This document shows, in pieces, positions 46,601 through 59,010 of a DNA stretch of 64,000 nucleotides (its first letter is position 1; the number at the start of each line of letters is the position of its first letter). The notes under the pieces were generated by a model that was given only the letters and a program-made list of their open reading frames with translations, was not told where the DNA came from and ran no database searches. The stretch comes from Eudorina sp. 2006-703-Eu-15 (lineage: Eukaryota; Chlorophyta; Chlorophyceae; Chlamydomonadales; Volvocaceae), in the NCBI GenBank assembly GCA_003117195.1, contig BDSI01000047.1, positions 248,001-312,000 of the forward strand. The letters are read 5' to 3'. A program made the translations under genes and the position numbers.

Positions 46601-49600
46601 CTTCTGCTCCTCAGTGAGCTCCGCAGCCTGCGGATGGGGGCAGAGCTTCAAGCAGGCAAAGACAAGCGAGGAGGACGCCCGACTCATGCCCACAACTCCC
46701 GGCTGCAGGCCTCATAGCGAGGCCCAACTCCACGGTCCCGCAGAGACCCCACATGCTGGCATCGCCCATCCAAACCAAGCGGTGCGCGTGTGGACCCATG
46801 CGCAGCGGCACTGTACACGGTCCATTACGGCTTTACGGGAGTATCTGAACGTTCTTCGCAAGCAAGCGTAACGCCCTCCCCGCAGCAAATGCAATGCCCC
46901 AGCGCCCCACCTCGTGGAGTCCGCAGCCATCCAACCGAACGTAACCCCGACATCATCTGCCGTTGGCCCCGCTCCAACACTCCCTGTCACCCACCCCCGC
47001 CCACTGGCACGCGAACCAGTTACAGGCGGACTAATTTGTTGCGTTCCCATAAATCACACAACGCCGTGCCGCGTGCGCCCCACCTCCTGTGTTTTGGTGG
47101 CCCAGGGCTGGCGCTCCTGCAGCCGGAAAGGCTGGCTGGGGTCCAGCGGCTCAGCCAGGCGGCTGGCGCGGGCCTCCTGGGATAGGGATGAGCAAGTCAG
47201 GGCGGCGCGAGGCAGTTCACGGCGCCGAACGTTCACACGTTGACCGTGCAGCACTGCACGGGCACAGGTTATTGGCGAGTATGGACCACAGGGAGAGGCA
47301 TCAACGCAGCTAGTCAGCGGTGGCCACAACGCCCGCGGACAGACGCACACTGGCCAGTGCTCCGCACCTCCGCTCCGTTGCGCCCCGAATCACGCCCGCA
47401 CCGGTCAATTCTCTGTGTGCGAACCCAGTTCTGCCCACACCGGTCCGTCGGGACCAGCAGTGCCGCTTGGGGCCGTCGAGGACGGCACCCCTGCGCGTCT
47501 GTAGACCATGTGGCCCATCCAAAATGAACACCAGGGAAGGGCCCGGCCGCGTTGGGTCGGCTCGGGTCGGGTGGACAAACCCGTCTTCCCGCGCCCACCA
47601 GGCCACATCTTGACTCACCTGCTCCGCTTTTCGCTCCGCAGTGGTCTTCCGCCGCTTGTAGCTGCTGGGCCCGCCGTCGCGACCCACCTCAAGCGCGTCA
47701 TCGTCAACCGGTCGACCCACCACGCCTGCAGACCGACACCGACGAGCGATGACCAGATGGATGTAGCCACACACAACTATGCTGCCTTGCCTACCGAAGG
47801 TCAAACAACATTCCGTTCCGGCCGACAACCCGCTCGCAAAGCACCCGAGGTGGAGTTCGCATCTGCGGGCGTCATCGAAGGCGCCGGCCGCGGCGGTACA
47901 CGGCGCAACCATGCAATCCTCCTGCCAAAAACCACCCTGGCTTGGGCAGGCCAAGCAGAATTTGTTGCCTGGCGACCTTGCTCCGGACCCATTATCCCCA
48001 GGTCTGGCAGTAAGACCCCCTCCCCGTGCAGGCCAGGTCAACCCAGTCTGCCCATCTGACCGGGGGCCCCACCTTCCCCCATGACGCCGCCAGGACCCCC
48101 CGGGTCGTACCTATTCCGCTGGGCGCCTCTCCAAACCCTAGCGCGTGGAAGTTGTGGTACTCGCGCTCAAAGTGGTAGGGGTGCATGTGAGCGTCCTGTC
48201 AGAGGGTGAGATGAGAGAAAGAGCCCAGACGGCCAGTGTTGCATAGCCTCCGTTGAGGGCCGGCGGCGGACGACAAGGACGACGTACTGGCGGCGCGCAA
48301 GCACACCCAACCCCACTCGGCCCTCAGCTGATCTGCCCCTCCCGCAGGCCCCCACAGTCAGCGCAGTGTCGGTCCCCCCATCCATGTTGCAGAGCCCCAC
48401 AGCCTCGTCCGATGACAGCCAATGCTGCCCTCGCCACAAAGACGATGCGCTGCCGCAGTGCGTCCCTCGCCGTCATGCGCCCCTACTCCCGGACCCACGC
48501 ACCTCCACATGGCCCACAAAGTGGTTCTTGTAGCCCGCCGCTAGACCGTCCTTCTGGAAGGGGTGTGCGGGGCCTGCAGTCCCACAGTAGGACGCACGGA
48601 CGCGGCCGGGCCGGGCGTGCGGCTGGTGTGCTAGAGTGCGCTGAGCTGCCCGGGACGCGCCAACCTTCGCGTCAAACACCTTCCCGTAAAACAGCCGCTC
48701 CCTAACCCACTGACCCGCCCGATGAACCCCGCCGTATGCGTTCTGGGTGCAAAACACTTTATTACCCTTCGCGGGCTTAGCAGCAGAGCTCGCGTGGGAG
48801 GTCTGCGGCACCAAAGGCTGTTGAGCAATCCCACTCACGGGCCACGACCAGTGAACCCCTGACGAACTTGATCACCCACCGTCTGACCTCACGGACCCCG
48901 CTGCACCCAGTTGCGATGACTTGGAACGTCGGGCCGCTGCCGCCCGCGCAGCGGTATCCAACCCGCTCTCCACCCGCCAGTTTGTCTGCCTCGTAACCCA
49001 CCCGCACTCAATCCCAGCTGCACGCCCACGCCCACCCGCACGCACCCAGCACTGGCGCATGCATCTCCTCCGCTGGTAGGTTGATCATCACCTTCCTCGC
49101 GCCAGCGCCTGCGGGAACCCGGGTGGGGACGGTAAAGCGCGGTGAAGCTGGCGTTCCGTGCAGGACCCCGCCATGCGGCGCGCATTACGAATGACAAGAA
49201 ACATTACGGGGGTCGCCGATAGGAGCATGCTCACACGACACAGATCCAGACCAGGCGGGAGGCGGGGCGTCTGCCCGGGCTGCTCCACCCGGGAGGACAC
49301 GTTCGCTCGCTCCCCGTCGGTCCATGAGATCCCTTCCGTCTGCACCTCACCAGGCAGCGCTGCCGCCCCGGTTGAGACCTCCCTCTCCATCCATTTCCTA
49401 CGACCCATGTCTTCAAGACTCTGTTTGGATTCCGCTTCCCAGTGACCGCTGCAGCGGGCCTCCCCCTCGTCGTCCGCCTCCGCGCCGGCTCTCCACACCC
49501 CGTGGTGGCAAAAGCAACACTTCTTCCGCCACTCACTCTGAAGCCGTCTGACATCGCCGACGGCCCGAGCCTCATTGTCGTACAGCACCAAGCCCGTTGT

Positions 49601-50429
49601 GTCCACCTGCACGGAGATGTAGCCAGCAGCCGAGGGAGGGCCCACCTGAGATGCCCTTGCGTGCGCGGAACTGTAACCATGCCTGCCGCGCCTTTTGGCT
49701 CAGCAAGCCCATGCAGCGGACTGTCCTGGTGAAGGGTTGTTACGAACCTAAGCTGCAGGAGCAACGCGCTGAGGTTGACAGTAATGTGTGCGGCTCGGGA
49801 ACGACGTGACCACCGGAGTCGAACCACAGCGGGCACTCCGCCGGAAAACTGCGCATGTGAAGCACCACGCACCACACCCCCTGTCCGCGGGACGCCAGAA
49901 GTCCGCTTAAGTGTGGTCAAACACATCCAAGTGCTTCTGGCAAAAGGAACCTGGGCTGGCGGCGAAACCGGCTTGTTGCAGTGCCACGGCTTCATGGGTC
50001 CGTACATGCCGCGAGGTGCCACGCCCGTCGACACAACCCATATTGCTGCTGTTTGGTAAGAGGTTTCTGGTGATGCCGCCACCCGTGCTCACAACGCTCT
50101 GTTAGGCCAAGGTGCGCTCATCGGAGTTATGGAACAAGTGGAACTAGGTTCAAACCTGAACGTGTACGGCCGCGACATTGTCCCCTTCCAGGCTGGTAAC
50201 CAGCGCACCTGCGGTGCAGCTGAAACCTTAAGCGCCAGCTGCGGTCCCGCTGCTGCCACCTCCGCAGCCGTGGGGCTTTCGGGCGGGGCACCGGCTTCAA
50301 GATCTTCGCTGTCATCCCTGCCCCGGGCCCCGCAACGGGCATGGTTACACAGGTGCATCCACGAAAGATTACGTCATTCCAAAGTCACGGCAAACCAGGG
50401 CCGCACCCGTATTGAGTCAGCAGGTCCAT
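43603..50429 (-). CDS. PRP17: Pre-mRNA-processing factor 17 (PRP17/CDC40), WD40 splicing factor
   Basis: Spliceosome component acting at the second catalytic step. Sixteen minus-strand exons (50429-50407, 50317-50209, 49606-49537, 49108-49046, 48573-48503, 48195-48111, 47725-47619, 47176-47084, 46627-46488, 46276-46171, 45872-45753, 45479-45357, 45162-45063, 44649-44420, 44166-44054, 43783-43603) splice in phase to 577 aa, the usual family length. It starts [17 protein letters not shown]. Next comes the family's N-terminal [18 protein letters not shown] and a [15 protein letters not shown] linker. Seven WD repeats follow: [78 protein letters not shown] with [27 protein letters not shown], and a final [11 protein letters not shown]. 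Nothing is missing. A TG/AC-rich stretch lies in the 44.9-45.0 kb intron. Confidence 0.97.
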
Positions 50430-51675
50430 GCCTTCGGCGGCTACTTTGTCGCTCTGGTTGCTAAACGATGTTGTCCACAATAATCTCAATTCGGAACACA
50501 CATTTCAAGAGCGCCCCATAACTGTCAGCTTGATTTCACACCGGACCAACCACTCGACTTGGAAGCTGTATTTTCACGAAAGCAAATTTACAGTTAGAGT
50601 TGATATCGTTTGATATACCCTTTAAGAATTGATAACAAGCTTGTAAGTAGTTGTGGAGCGAGGTTGAGTTCTACGATACTTCTCACAATCCAGGTGATAA
50701 AAAAACCAACAGTATGCCAGAAGACGAATTGCCAGTACACCGGGTGGTAACTCGGATAGTCGGATTCACAAGGACACAAGCCAAGGCTCGTTGTACGAGT
50801 GTCAACTGACAAACACACGACCTGCCCTACGGTACACTAGCCAACTCTTGCATGCTGGTATCTGCGCCCAGAGTTCAGCAGGGCTCAGCAAACCTCTCAT
50901 CCCCAACGTTTTGTTCTTCCTCCGTCAACGACGCCGTCCCGTCCCGTCCGGTCCTGTCTGCTGGCTGTACCCCATAAGGTTTTGTCCGTTGCGCCTTTTT
51001 GTTGCACCGTTAAGCAAAGCGAACTGTTCCATTCCAAGGGCAGGATGACATGATCCTGATGCACCCCTACGCCGGGACGGTCACCTATGCCCCAACTTCC
51101 CACACTCGGTAGGTCTCCGTGGGCATGGCCGTTTCTTCATGACGTGCGCATCCAGCTTCGGTCACGCACAAATTGCAGGGTCCTATGGCCGATGGCGGCG
51201 GCCCGCAGAAGTGCCGCAGAACAGCCGTCATTGTACATCAGGTACGGGACCCCTGCACATCATAGCGGCACTCAGCGCATCGGCCTAGGATGAATTCCAG
51301 ATGCCAAGGCTGTCATAGATCCCCGCAGCAGTAAGGAGCTTGACCAAAAGCCTGGGCGGAAATCACTTGCGGTCACGCAATAAGGAACTGCGGTGTGCAG
51401 TGTGCTGACCCAAGAGGAGCCAATTGGATCGATACAATCTTATCATAAGGTTAGCTTGTCTGAAGCTCGAAGCTGCAACCTGCAAGCCTGCACAGTACGG
51501 TGTACTATGATGTAGGTTTTCAGTTGTTGCGGTTTCGTACCAGGACATCGCCTCCAACATCGCAATTATGCTGGTTTGTCATTTGCGTGCTTGTGATTTT
51601 ACAGAAAGTCGCCTTCATTCTTTGTTGTGTTGTCTTATTTGTTGTGCATTATTGCAGTTCACGACTGGTTCTAAA
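50430..51675. promoter_or_regulatory. Divergent intergenic region, putative bidirectional promoter
   Basis: Lies between the start codons of PRP17 (minus) and the unrecognised 217-aa gene (plus), so both 5' regions share it. 50480-50720 and 51500-51680 are AT-rich relative to neighbours. No defined TATA or operator is claimed. The plus-strand gene may have a further 5' exon here, since TTGCAG at ~51655 and TTTACAG at ~51603 could be acceptors. Confidence 0.5.
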
Positions 51676-54515
51676 ATGCAAGTAGAAGTTGCTGAAACTT
51701 ACAATCGATCATCAACACAGGACAGTGTGGGCCAGGATGAAGCAGGTCCATCTAGTGGAGTCAAGAGGTTGCTTTGTGCAGAACCCCTTGAAAATTCACC
51801 TTCGCGGTCCTTGAGGAAAAGCCTTTCACTGGGGTTATTGGTTTCCTGGCATACAATGGGATCAAAGTCACGCCATAACAGTCTTATATTAAGGAGAATC
51901 CCTGGAGTCGAGGATTTACAGGTGCGTACCTTGCCTTGGACTGGCGTCCCAATTCTCGACGCAATGCGGGGCCATGCAGCGTAAGCTGGGTTGCAAAGCT
52001 GCAGACCCAAAGTGGCATTGCCCCCACCGTAACCCTAGACGTGCAACATGAGCGCCCCGAATCCTCCCCAATCTTGCCATCATAACAATCAAAACGCGTT
52101 GACACGCGCAACACGCGCAATATGCTGCCTATCAGGTCGTCACAGCGTTTGCTTTGCAGGCGGCCCGCACCCGTCACGGTTCCCACGCCTCTCGTATCCT
52201 TCACATAGTTCCTTAGTTCCTTCCCCTTCCTCCGCTGCGCTGTGCTGCACAGGGACTTGCACGCGACCTGGTGACTCGGGGGTTTCCCTCAGACAGCCTG
52301 CCCTCACACCTTACAACTGCGTCGCGTCTGTATTACCATTACACTCCAGACCAGGTGAGCAAAGGAGGCCGCGGGAGAATAGCGTAGGATAGCGACTGGC
52401 AGCCGGCCGGCGCTAGACCTACAGCGCAGAATGCCCGGGGTGAGAGAGATGGCACACGGAGGCAATCGAGCCGGGCGCACGAGCCCGGGTGTGTGGGCTG
52501 GGTGAGGGGGAGGGGAGGCGAGGGAGAGGGAGGGGCCAACAGTGGCCTCTTGCCTGTTGAGTGACCGACCGAGTCAGAGGGGCCCTCCGCATCTGGCGAT
52601 GGTCCCTGCCTGGTGGCGACCGTCATCTGAGGGTACGATGGGTAACCTTTGCGGGGGCATTCCGGCAACCTTTGCGGGGGCATTCCGGCAACCTTTGCGG
52701 GGGCATTCCGGCAACCTTTGCGGGGGCATTCCGGCAACCTTTGCTGCAGAAAACGTAGGTGCGGTGGTCCGGCGTTTGATGCGGCAAGCGGCCTAATGCA
52801 TTTGGGCGCTTGGCAGCTCGCACGCGGCGTGCGGACGGAAAGAGTGCATTTGATAACGCGGGCCGCGCGTCGGGGACCCTGCAGGAGTGCCTGAGCTTGC
52901 CCTCGGACGTGGCGCGGACGCACCTGAAGCTTGTCGTTTCGTACGACGGATGGGAGTACGTCGTGTACGAACGGAAGCTCCGTACGGACGTATCACAACA
53001 AGAGGACGGTGACACGCCGCTCAAGGTCACGGTACGTCATTCCCGGGCAGCGGCACCACGAGCCGACGGACCCGTCCGCGATGTATGCCGTGTCGGGTAG
53101 CGGTTAGCTTCAGCAGGTCGGACAGTACGACATTGCAGGACGCTGGTGACAGAAAGTGCCCCGGGGCAAACCGGGCTGTGTTTAGCCAGGGGAAGCCCGC
53201 CCGACCCAAACCCAATATACTCACCATGATAGCCTACAATATGTTAATATTGCACCAACAAAACAACTGGTGTGTGTGTGGGGGGGAGGGGGTCTTAGGC
53301 AGGCAGAACAGGTGTGCGTGATATGCAAGGGCCAGAGCAGCGCCCAAAGAGTTGCCTGTATGCGTATATAGTAAACCCAATGCCCGACCCATACGGTGAT
53401 AAAGGGATGCGGTGTCGGAAGAACGCGGTCGATTTGGCGCGCTTTTGGTACCGCTGCGGAAGGCTACCAGCTGGTGCGGGTCGGCTGCCTTGGCCACACA
53501 GACTCGCACCACAATGTTGTGCGTGCGTGCGATCCTCTTGTTGTTATCGCAATGTACCCACCTGCAAGCATAACGTGTGTGTTAGCAAGGAGAAAAGCCG
53601 AGCCGCGAACAAGCAGAACCGTGTCCAGCAATGCAACCGACGACTGAGACCGAGACCAGAGTGTGTGTATGTGTGTGTGACCCAACTTAACGTGTGTGTG
53701 TATGTGACCCAACTTATCAGTGGATGGGTGCGGCGGACCGGCTGTCTCTACCTGAGAGGTCCCGATGGTGGTACCGCCTCCGCGTGGGTCCCGCGAGTCG
53801 GGGCCCTGATCCATCCCCTGTTGACCTTTCCCCCCTTGGGCCCCCTGTCCGCCCGTATTCCTGCCGGCCCTCCCGGTCCCCGGATCCCCCCAGGTGGTGG
53901 AGTTCGAGAGCACAGCCATGGTGATCGGCCACCTGGGCATACGCGTGCAGCTCGTGGCGTACCCGACCATATCCGTACGCAAGGTAGGCAGGGCCGGCGG
54001 GGGCGCACGCTTGCAAGTCCCGCGTCTGGACATCATGCGGGCGCCGCCTCTGTGTGCAGAGAGCCCCGGCGGACAGACATAGGCGCTGCGCGGGGCTGTA
54101 TGCGGCGGAGCGCGAGGGAAAGACCGCCAGCGCGCGGACCAGATTGAGGTGGAGGCATGGCGTCTCGGGGATGATGGCCAGGGGCAGCTCCGCCAAGGGA
54201 TGACCCCGCCTGACCGGGTCGGGTCCCTATCGCTCGGGAGCAGCTGCACACGGGTGCGCTTGGGACCCGAAGCTAGGCTGCGCTCTGGGCCGATCTATGG
54301 GGCCTTTTCCCGCGCATCATAACCGCCATGGTCATTACGCAGACCGCCCCAACGCCATCCGGATCCTTAATCCGGCAATCAGCGCAGTTCGTCGTTGCCT
54401 GCCGATTCGTTGTACCCCCCTTTCCACCCACCCCATCGCCGCACAGGACTTCCTCGATGACATCGACTACCGGTTGCGGACCGATCCCGACAATTTCAAG
54501 GGCATCCTCAGCTGA
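51676..54515 (+). CDS. Unrecognised five-exon protein, ~217 aa
   Basis: Exons 51676-51921, 52253-52354, 52885-53031, 53894-53983 and 54447-54515 are bounded by GT/AG and are all phase 0. They give a compact protein ending DPDNFKGILS. The N-terminal ~80 residues are Ser-rich and basic (KRLLCAEPLENSPSRSLRKS). The rest looks folded: LARDLVTRGFPSD, RLYYHYTPDQ, ECLSLPSDVARTHLKLVVSY, DGWEYVVYERKLRTD, then the alternating hydrophobic VVEFESTAMVIGHLGIRVQL and VAYPTISVRK. There is no signal peptide or membrane segment. I do not recognise a family. Coding status is supported by matching splice phases across five exons and by proteinlike composition, unlike the surrounding repeats. The start codon is the least certain point, as an upstream exon is possible. 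Confidence 0.7.
52640..52746 (+). repeat. 23-bp tandem repeat
   Basis: About 4.6 units of AACCTTTGCGGGGGCATTCCGGC, nearly identical to one another, in the intron between the second and third exons of the 217-aa gene. Confidence 0.95.
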
Positions 54516-55265
54516 GCCGCCCGGCACCTCGTCTGCCGCACCATGGCAGCGGGGCAGCCGGGCATGTGTCCGGCGGATGGTTGGGCGGTCACGGTTGCCT
54601 GGCCGTGACAGCCCGCGGCAGCTCTCCTCTGCTCTCCCCGCAGCCACGGTTGCACGGACAGATCTACGACGTTGCAACGCACCCGTGAGCCGGAGCTGCC
54701 ACCCACGCCATGCGAACTATTTCAGCATGCCTGTTCTGGCCTAGTTCGTCGGAGTCGCCAGGGACTTACGGAGATGTGTGATGGCGTGCTAGGGTCGGCA
54801 CGGGGTCACAGGCTGAAGAGTCAGTGGGTGTGCGGGGGTGGATGGCAGCCTGGAACTGCGGGCACGGCGCCCGGGGTGCATCGGGAATTGGCTGCGTGAC
54901 TGGATCGGGTACCGCGACGTGTGCGTGAGAACGACGGAAGGAGAAGACAGGAAAGGATGGAAGGAGGAAAGGAAGGAAGGGCGATTGCATATGTTCAGGT
55001 GCAACCGGAGTGGACAGTGCTTGGGTGATGACTGCCCGCGGAACGTTGCCGTACTGGGCTTTGGCATAGGTGGGTGGTGTGTACCTCTTGGTACGGTAGC
55101 AAGTGCAGCGATAGGTCGTACATAATGCGACGGCGGCCGGCTCGAGAGTGTGGTATATTGCGGATGAGCGATATGAAAGCTGCTGAGAGCGGGCGACCGA
55201 TGCTGCGAATATGCCGCCGCGTGACCCCTTGACCAGCACGATGTCTTTTTTTGGGTGGGAGAGCC

Positions 55266-55337
55266 GTTAGCAATCGATGAGGTTTGGACTCTTCCCTTCG
55301 CTTTGGACTCTTCCCTTCGCTTTGGACTCTTCCCTTC
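55266..55337 (+). repeat. 20-bp tandem repeat, three units
   Basis: TTTGGACTCTTCCCTTCGCT repeated three times, followed by a partial unit. Confidence 0.93.
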
Positions 55338-58063
55338 GCTTTGTACTATGAACCACTCGATGCACAGGAAACACGGGCACAGGCATTCCCCGTTCCCCCC
55401 AGGGGTGAGCTTTCTTTTTGAGCGCTGCTATGTTGCTGCTTGACAAGGGTTTTCGTTTGGTCGTACATGGTGGGACATCATGATGTTGCGGTTTCCGGTA
55501 ATGGCCTCGAGCTGGTGCAAGGCGATGCATACACTCCGTGCAGTCACGCCGCGCTGTCATGCGGCGTGGTGCGGATACCGTACCTGGTCAGCGACTTGTA
55601 CGTTTTATATTTTATTGGATACGGGTACATACGTGCATGTAGGAAATGGACCCATGATAAGTGTTTGTGTGGTGGTTATCCTGTCGGGGTGCAGTAGTCC
55701 CTCGGGATGCACAAAGTAATCCACACAGTTATGCGTGAACTGTTTCCCGTCTCAGCCGCCTGCCAAAGTTTGGGCGAGCTTCGATAAGCGGTAAATGCGT
55801 GGGGCGTCGACCTCACAGCGGACAGGCGTGGCTCTTGTCACTGCCGCACTGCTCCTCGTGCCATGAGCCACATGCGCTGCTGGTCTATGTGTGTGCGCCC
55901 CAGACCGCCGCACAGCTCGGCAGAGGCGGCGATCTGCGGGGCAGGTTTTTTGCGGTCAGTGCGGTAGCTCTAGGAGCGTCGGAGAACGTTCGGCGCTTGT
56001 TGGACGTCGAGCGGGTCTCACTGGTTGGCCCAGAAACGCCGTCACGGGGGCACACGGCTGCGATGACGCCGCACATGTGATGTAAGGCCCTCATTCGGCC
56101 CCGAGGACGTCGCCATCACCGGCCCACGTGAAGGATGCTTCGCTGCAGGTGCCCCGGCCGCGGGAAGCAGCCTCTCATGCAAGGCAAACAAGGCTGCATC
56201 TATCCCGCCATGAGACAGGGACGGACAGGGGCACTCCCTTACGAGTGAGGCTTTTCGGTTGCCTGCCTTGCGTGGCGGGCGCTGCGTCCGTACCAGTTGG
56301 GCACCATTACCGGTTTGCAGTATTTAGTTGTGAGCAGCAGTCAACCACGGCAACGCTCGCGTTGTTTGCAGACCGGCAGTGGTGCATTCAAAGGGACCGG
56401 GGGCCGTAACTGCGTCGTGGGATTCATACCATCCGCACGACGACGTGCGCAGGTGCGCTGCACGTTGAAGCCTCGACAGCATGGCTCGACAGGTGAGCGA
56501 GCGACGCTACACGCGTGTATCATCACGACCAAGATATATAGCTTTCCTTGCTCTTATGAGGACTGGGAATTCGGACACATTCTGCTGTTGCCAGGTGCCC
56601 AGCACAGCAGTGGTGGTTGGCGGTTCGCCGCTTTCCTACCTTCCCCTCGTCCAAGGAATAATACATGGATACATGGAGGTCTGGCTTCCATGTGGACGTG
56701 CAACAGCGTTTACCAGTATCGGCTGGAGCAACGTGCCGTTCTGAGTTCATTTCCTTCATGGAAGCGGTCCGGGTCCCACGAAGCGCCGCGAAACCACAGT
56801 ACCGAGCAGCGGTTCAGACTTGCAGCGGAACTCTGCTTGATCCCCGGGAGTGCAGGGTTGGGGCCGACAACGGCGTACATGCGTTCGATGGGCCACCCTG
56901 CATGCGGACAGCCCCTGCAGTCAGGTTGCAAGTTCCGCGCATCACGTGCACAGGTGTGCGGCAAGGACGAGAGGATAGCACAGTTGAATCTCGAGCCTGC
57001 CGGGCTCAGCTTGGCTGGCTTGTCCTCTCATCACACCGGTAACGAGAGGTTTACTACACGCACCTTGCACGCATGATACATGCGCCGTATGCCGTATGCC
57101 GTTGGCCCTGCTGTCAAGTCATGGACCATCGGCCCAAGACGTGCATAGACCGGTTCTCGTCTCCAGCAGTAGTGGCCCGTAGTCATGGAAGGCGGTGGCG
57201 GCGCGCGAGCAACCATCAGGGGCCTCTCCGGACGGCATCTCCAAGAACCTCCCATCCCTAACAAGGGCACCAAGGGCCCACGCACGTGCGCAAGTTCCTG
57301 TCGTTGCTGCCCAGAAGCATTGTATTCCACACGTCCCAGACCCACACGCAACGTAGCCCGCCATCATGAATGCCAACCCGCCGAGTCGAATCCGGCTGCT
57401 CGGCAACACGGCAGCCACTTGAGGCCGCATGCAGCAGCAGGCCACCGAAGCAAAAACTGCAGCACCCTACCGACGGGAACCTGCACCAGCCTGCACCCGA
57501 CACTGATTCCACACTGAACCGTGAACCATCATGTTGGCCATTTACGGTAGGGTTTAGGGTTGCAGTGGATACTCCTAGTACCGGCCCCGTTGGCGCTGGT
57601 AAACTCGTGCGACTATTTATATCTGAATAAGATACCATGTGTCGAGCTGAATACTTTAAATTGCCGTTGAACTGCATGTCCCGCTGCCGTCCTTTAATTG
57701 ACTTGTTGTCGAGCGGTTTTGCAACTTTTCCCTTAGACTCAACTTCCTTTCTAACCGCACGCAGAAAATGCACATATCAGTTTACCTAATGTTTCACTCT
57801 GATTCGTGTCGCCTGAAGAGGCCAACGCACGTGGCCAAAGCTGTGCCTGTGTCCGTACATTTTCAACCTGATGGTCTCGGGCTTCAGGATCTTCGTGCAA
57901 AGGGCGACCATTATGATAAAACAGTCCCTTCATAATCCATATTCTGTAAGCAAGATGCACACAAGCAAGTGAACGAATCCTCATGTTCATCCAAGGTGCT
58001 GACAAGTTTCTTACACCTCGGCATGGGAATCTCTGCGTTGACTGCGGACGCTACTTCTTCTCC

Positions 58064-58108
58064 CTAGAGGTCATCGGTGAGACTGTTGCCTCATCAATGA
58101 CCTCTAGA
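58064..58108. repeat. Short inverted repeat (hairpin)
   Basis: CTAGAGGTCAT and ATGACCTCTAG form a perfect 11-bp stem around a ~23-nt loop, itself partly self-complementary (GGTGAG/CTCATC). It directly precedes the 21-bp minisatellite. Confidence 0.85.
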
Positions 58109-58125
58109 GAGAGCCGCAGCCGCCT

Positions 58126-58247
58126 CACCAACGCCGCCGCCGCCTCACCAGTCAACGCCGCCGCCCCACCAGTCAACGCCGCCGCCTCACCAGTCAACGC
58201 AGCCGCCTCACCAGTCAACGCAGCCGCCTCACCAAACACGGCAGAGC
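58126..58247 (+). repeat. 21-bp minisatellite encoding (ASPVNAA)n in one frame
   Basis: About five units of GCCGCCGCCTCACCAGTCAAC, kept in frame inside an open frame from 57983 to 58264. The in-frame unit length suggests, but does not show, that this was once coding. Confidence 0.9.
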
Positions 58248-58520
58248 GATACCGCGCCCCTTGACCGTATGCAGCTGCGCAAGCTTTGTAACAGGCTCAC
58301 TCTGCACCGTCACGTCCCCGTAATCGAAAGCACACAGGAACAGAGGAGCACCGACTACAGCCGTGAACTCAGCTGCCCTCAACTTCTTACGTTCTTGCTT
58401 GCATGGGCGGGCGATGCGCCCCTGAAGTTGGCAGGGGCTGGCAGGGGCTCATCAGGCATTGTGCACAACATTCTGAGCAACTCCTGAGCACCTGCTCCAA
58501 GCTAAATCGCTTGCATCACA

Positions 58521-58710
58521 CTAACCCCAGTTTAGCATGGACCACTGTATGCTGAATTCTACCCCGTCCCGAAAGCCGGCTTCGTGAAGCTCCTTGTCGC
58601 TGAGTCTCTGAACTGGAACAGGCTGGCCAACCAAGGTCTCCTTGAAGTCCTCGTACTCCTTGTCAGACAGGTCGCATTCGGCCGGAGGCTTCTCTGGGAA
58701 GTCCTCTTTT
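58521..58710 (-). CDS. Possible terminal exon of an unrecognised minus-strand gene
   Basis: After a plausible acceptor (TTACAG), about 63 codons read KEDFPEKPPAECDLSDKEYE, then QPVPVQRLSDKELHEAGFRD, to a stop. The acidic, proteinlike composition differs from the flanking low-complexity frames. No upstream exon could be joined with confidence, so this may be a lone remnant. Confidence 0.3.
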
Positions 58711-58960
58711 CTGTAAGTGATCTGCTTCCTGGACGCCTGCGTTTCGGGGAGTTTGAGATGCGGCGTCATAATTGTCCCGTTGTCCCAAAATCGGTAACTA
58801 GTTGTGTTGCAAATAGCTATCGATTTGCGTTGCGTGATTCGGGTGCAGAACTCCAGACACGAACACAGGCGCAACGTACGGCACCGGTGAGGCCTACATC
58901 CTCCTGTAAGCCCCAAAGTTGTCTATAAGTAGATGAGAGATGGCGACCCCTGATCGATCA

Positions 58961-59010
58961 TGGATTATTATTAGGATGTTACAGCGGACCCCGCGGGTCA
59001 TCGGTGACAT
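58961..59010 (+). repeat. LTR-terminus-like motif, copy 2
   Basis: Identical to 16197-16240 over ATTATTATTAGGATGTTACA, GCGGACCCCGCGGGTCATCG and GTGACA, then diverges into GGATTGTC. The abrupt loss of identity at TGACA marks an element or fragment boundary. Confidence 0.85.

Larger units (their letters stand above)
54516..58520. other. Intergenic, no supported gene
   Basis: Open frames at 55440-55697, 56297-57076 and 57258-57773 (minus) have no motifs or splice partners. One GTAGGGTTTAGGGTT stretch (57546-57560) resembles two plant-type telomere units but is too short to mean much. Minisatellites in this interval are listed separately. Confidence 0.5.

Noticed and set aside
57546..57560. Telomere-like GTAGGGTTTAGGGTT
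   Set aside because: Fewer than two and a half units; chance or a trivial relic.
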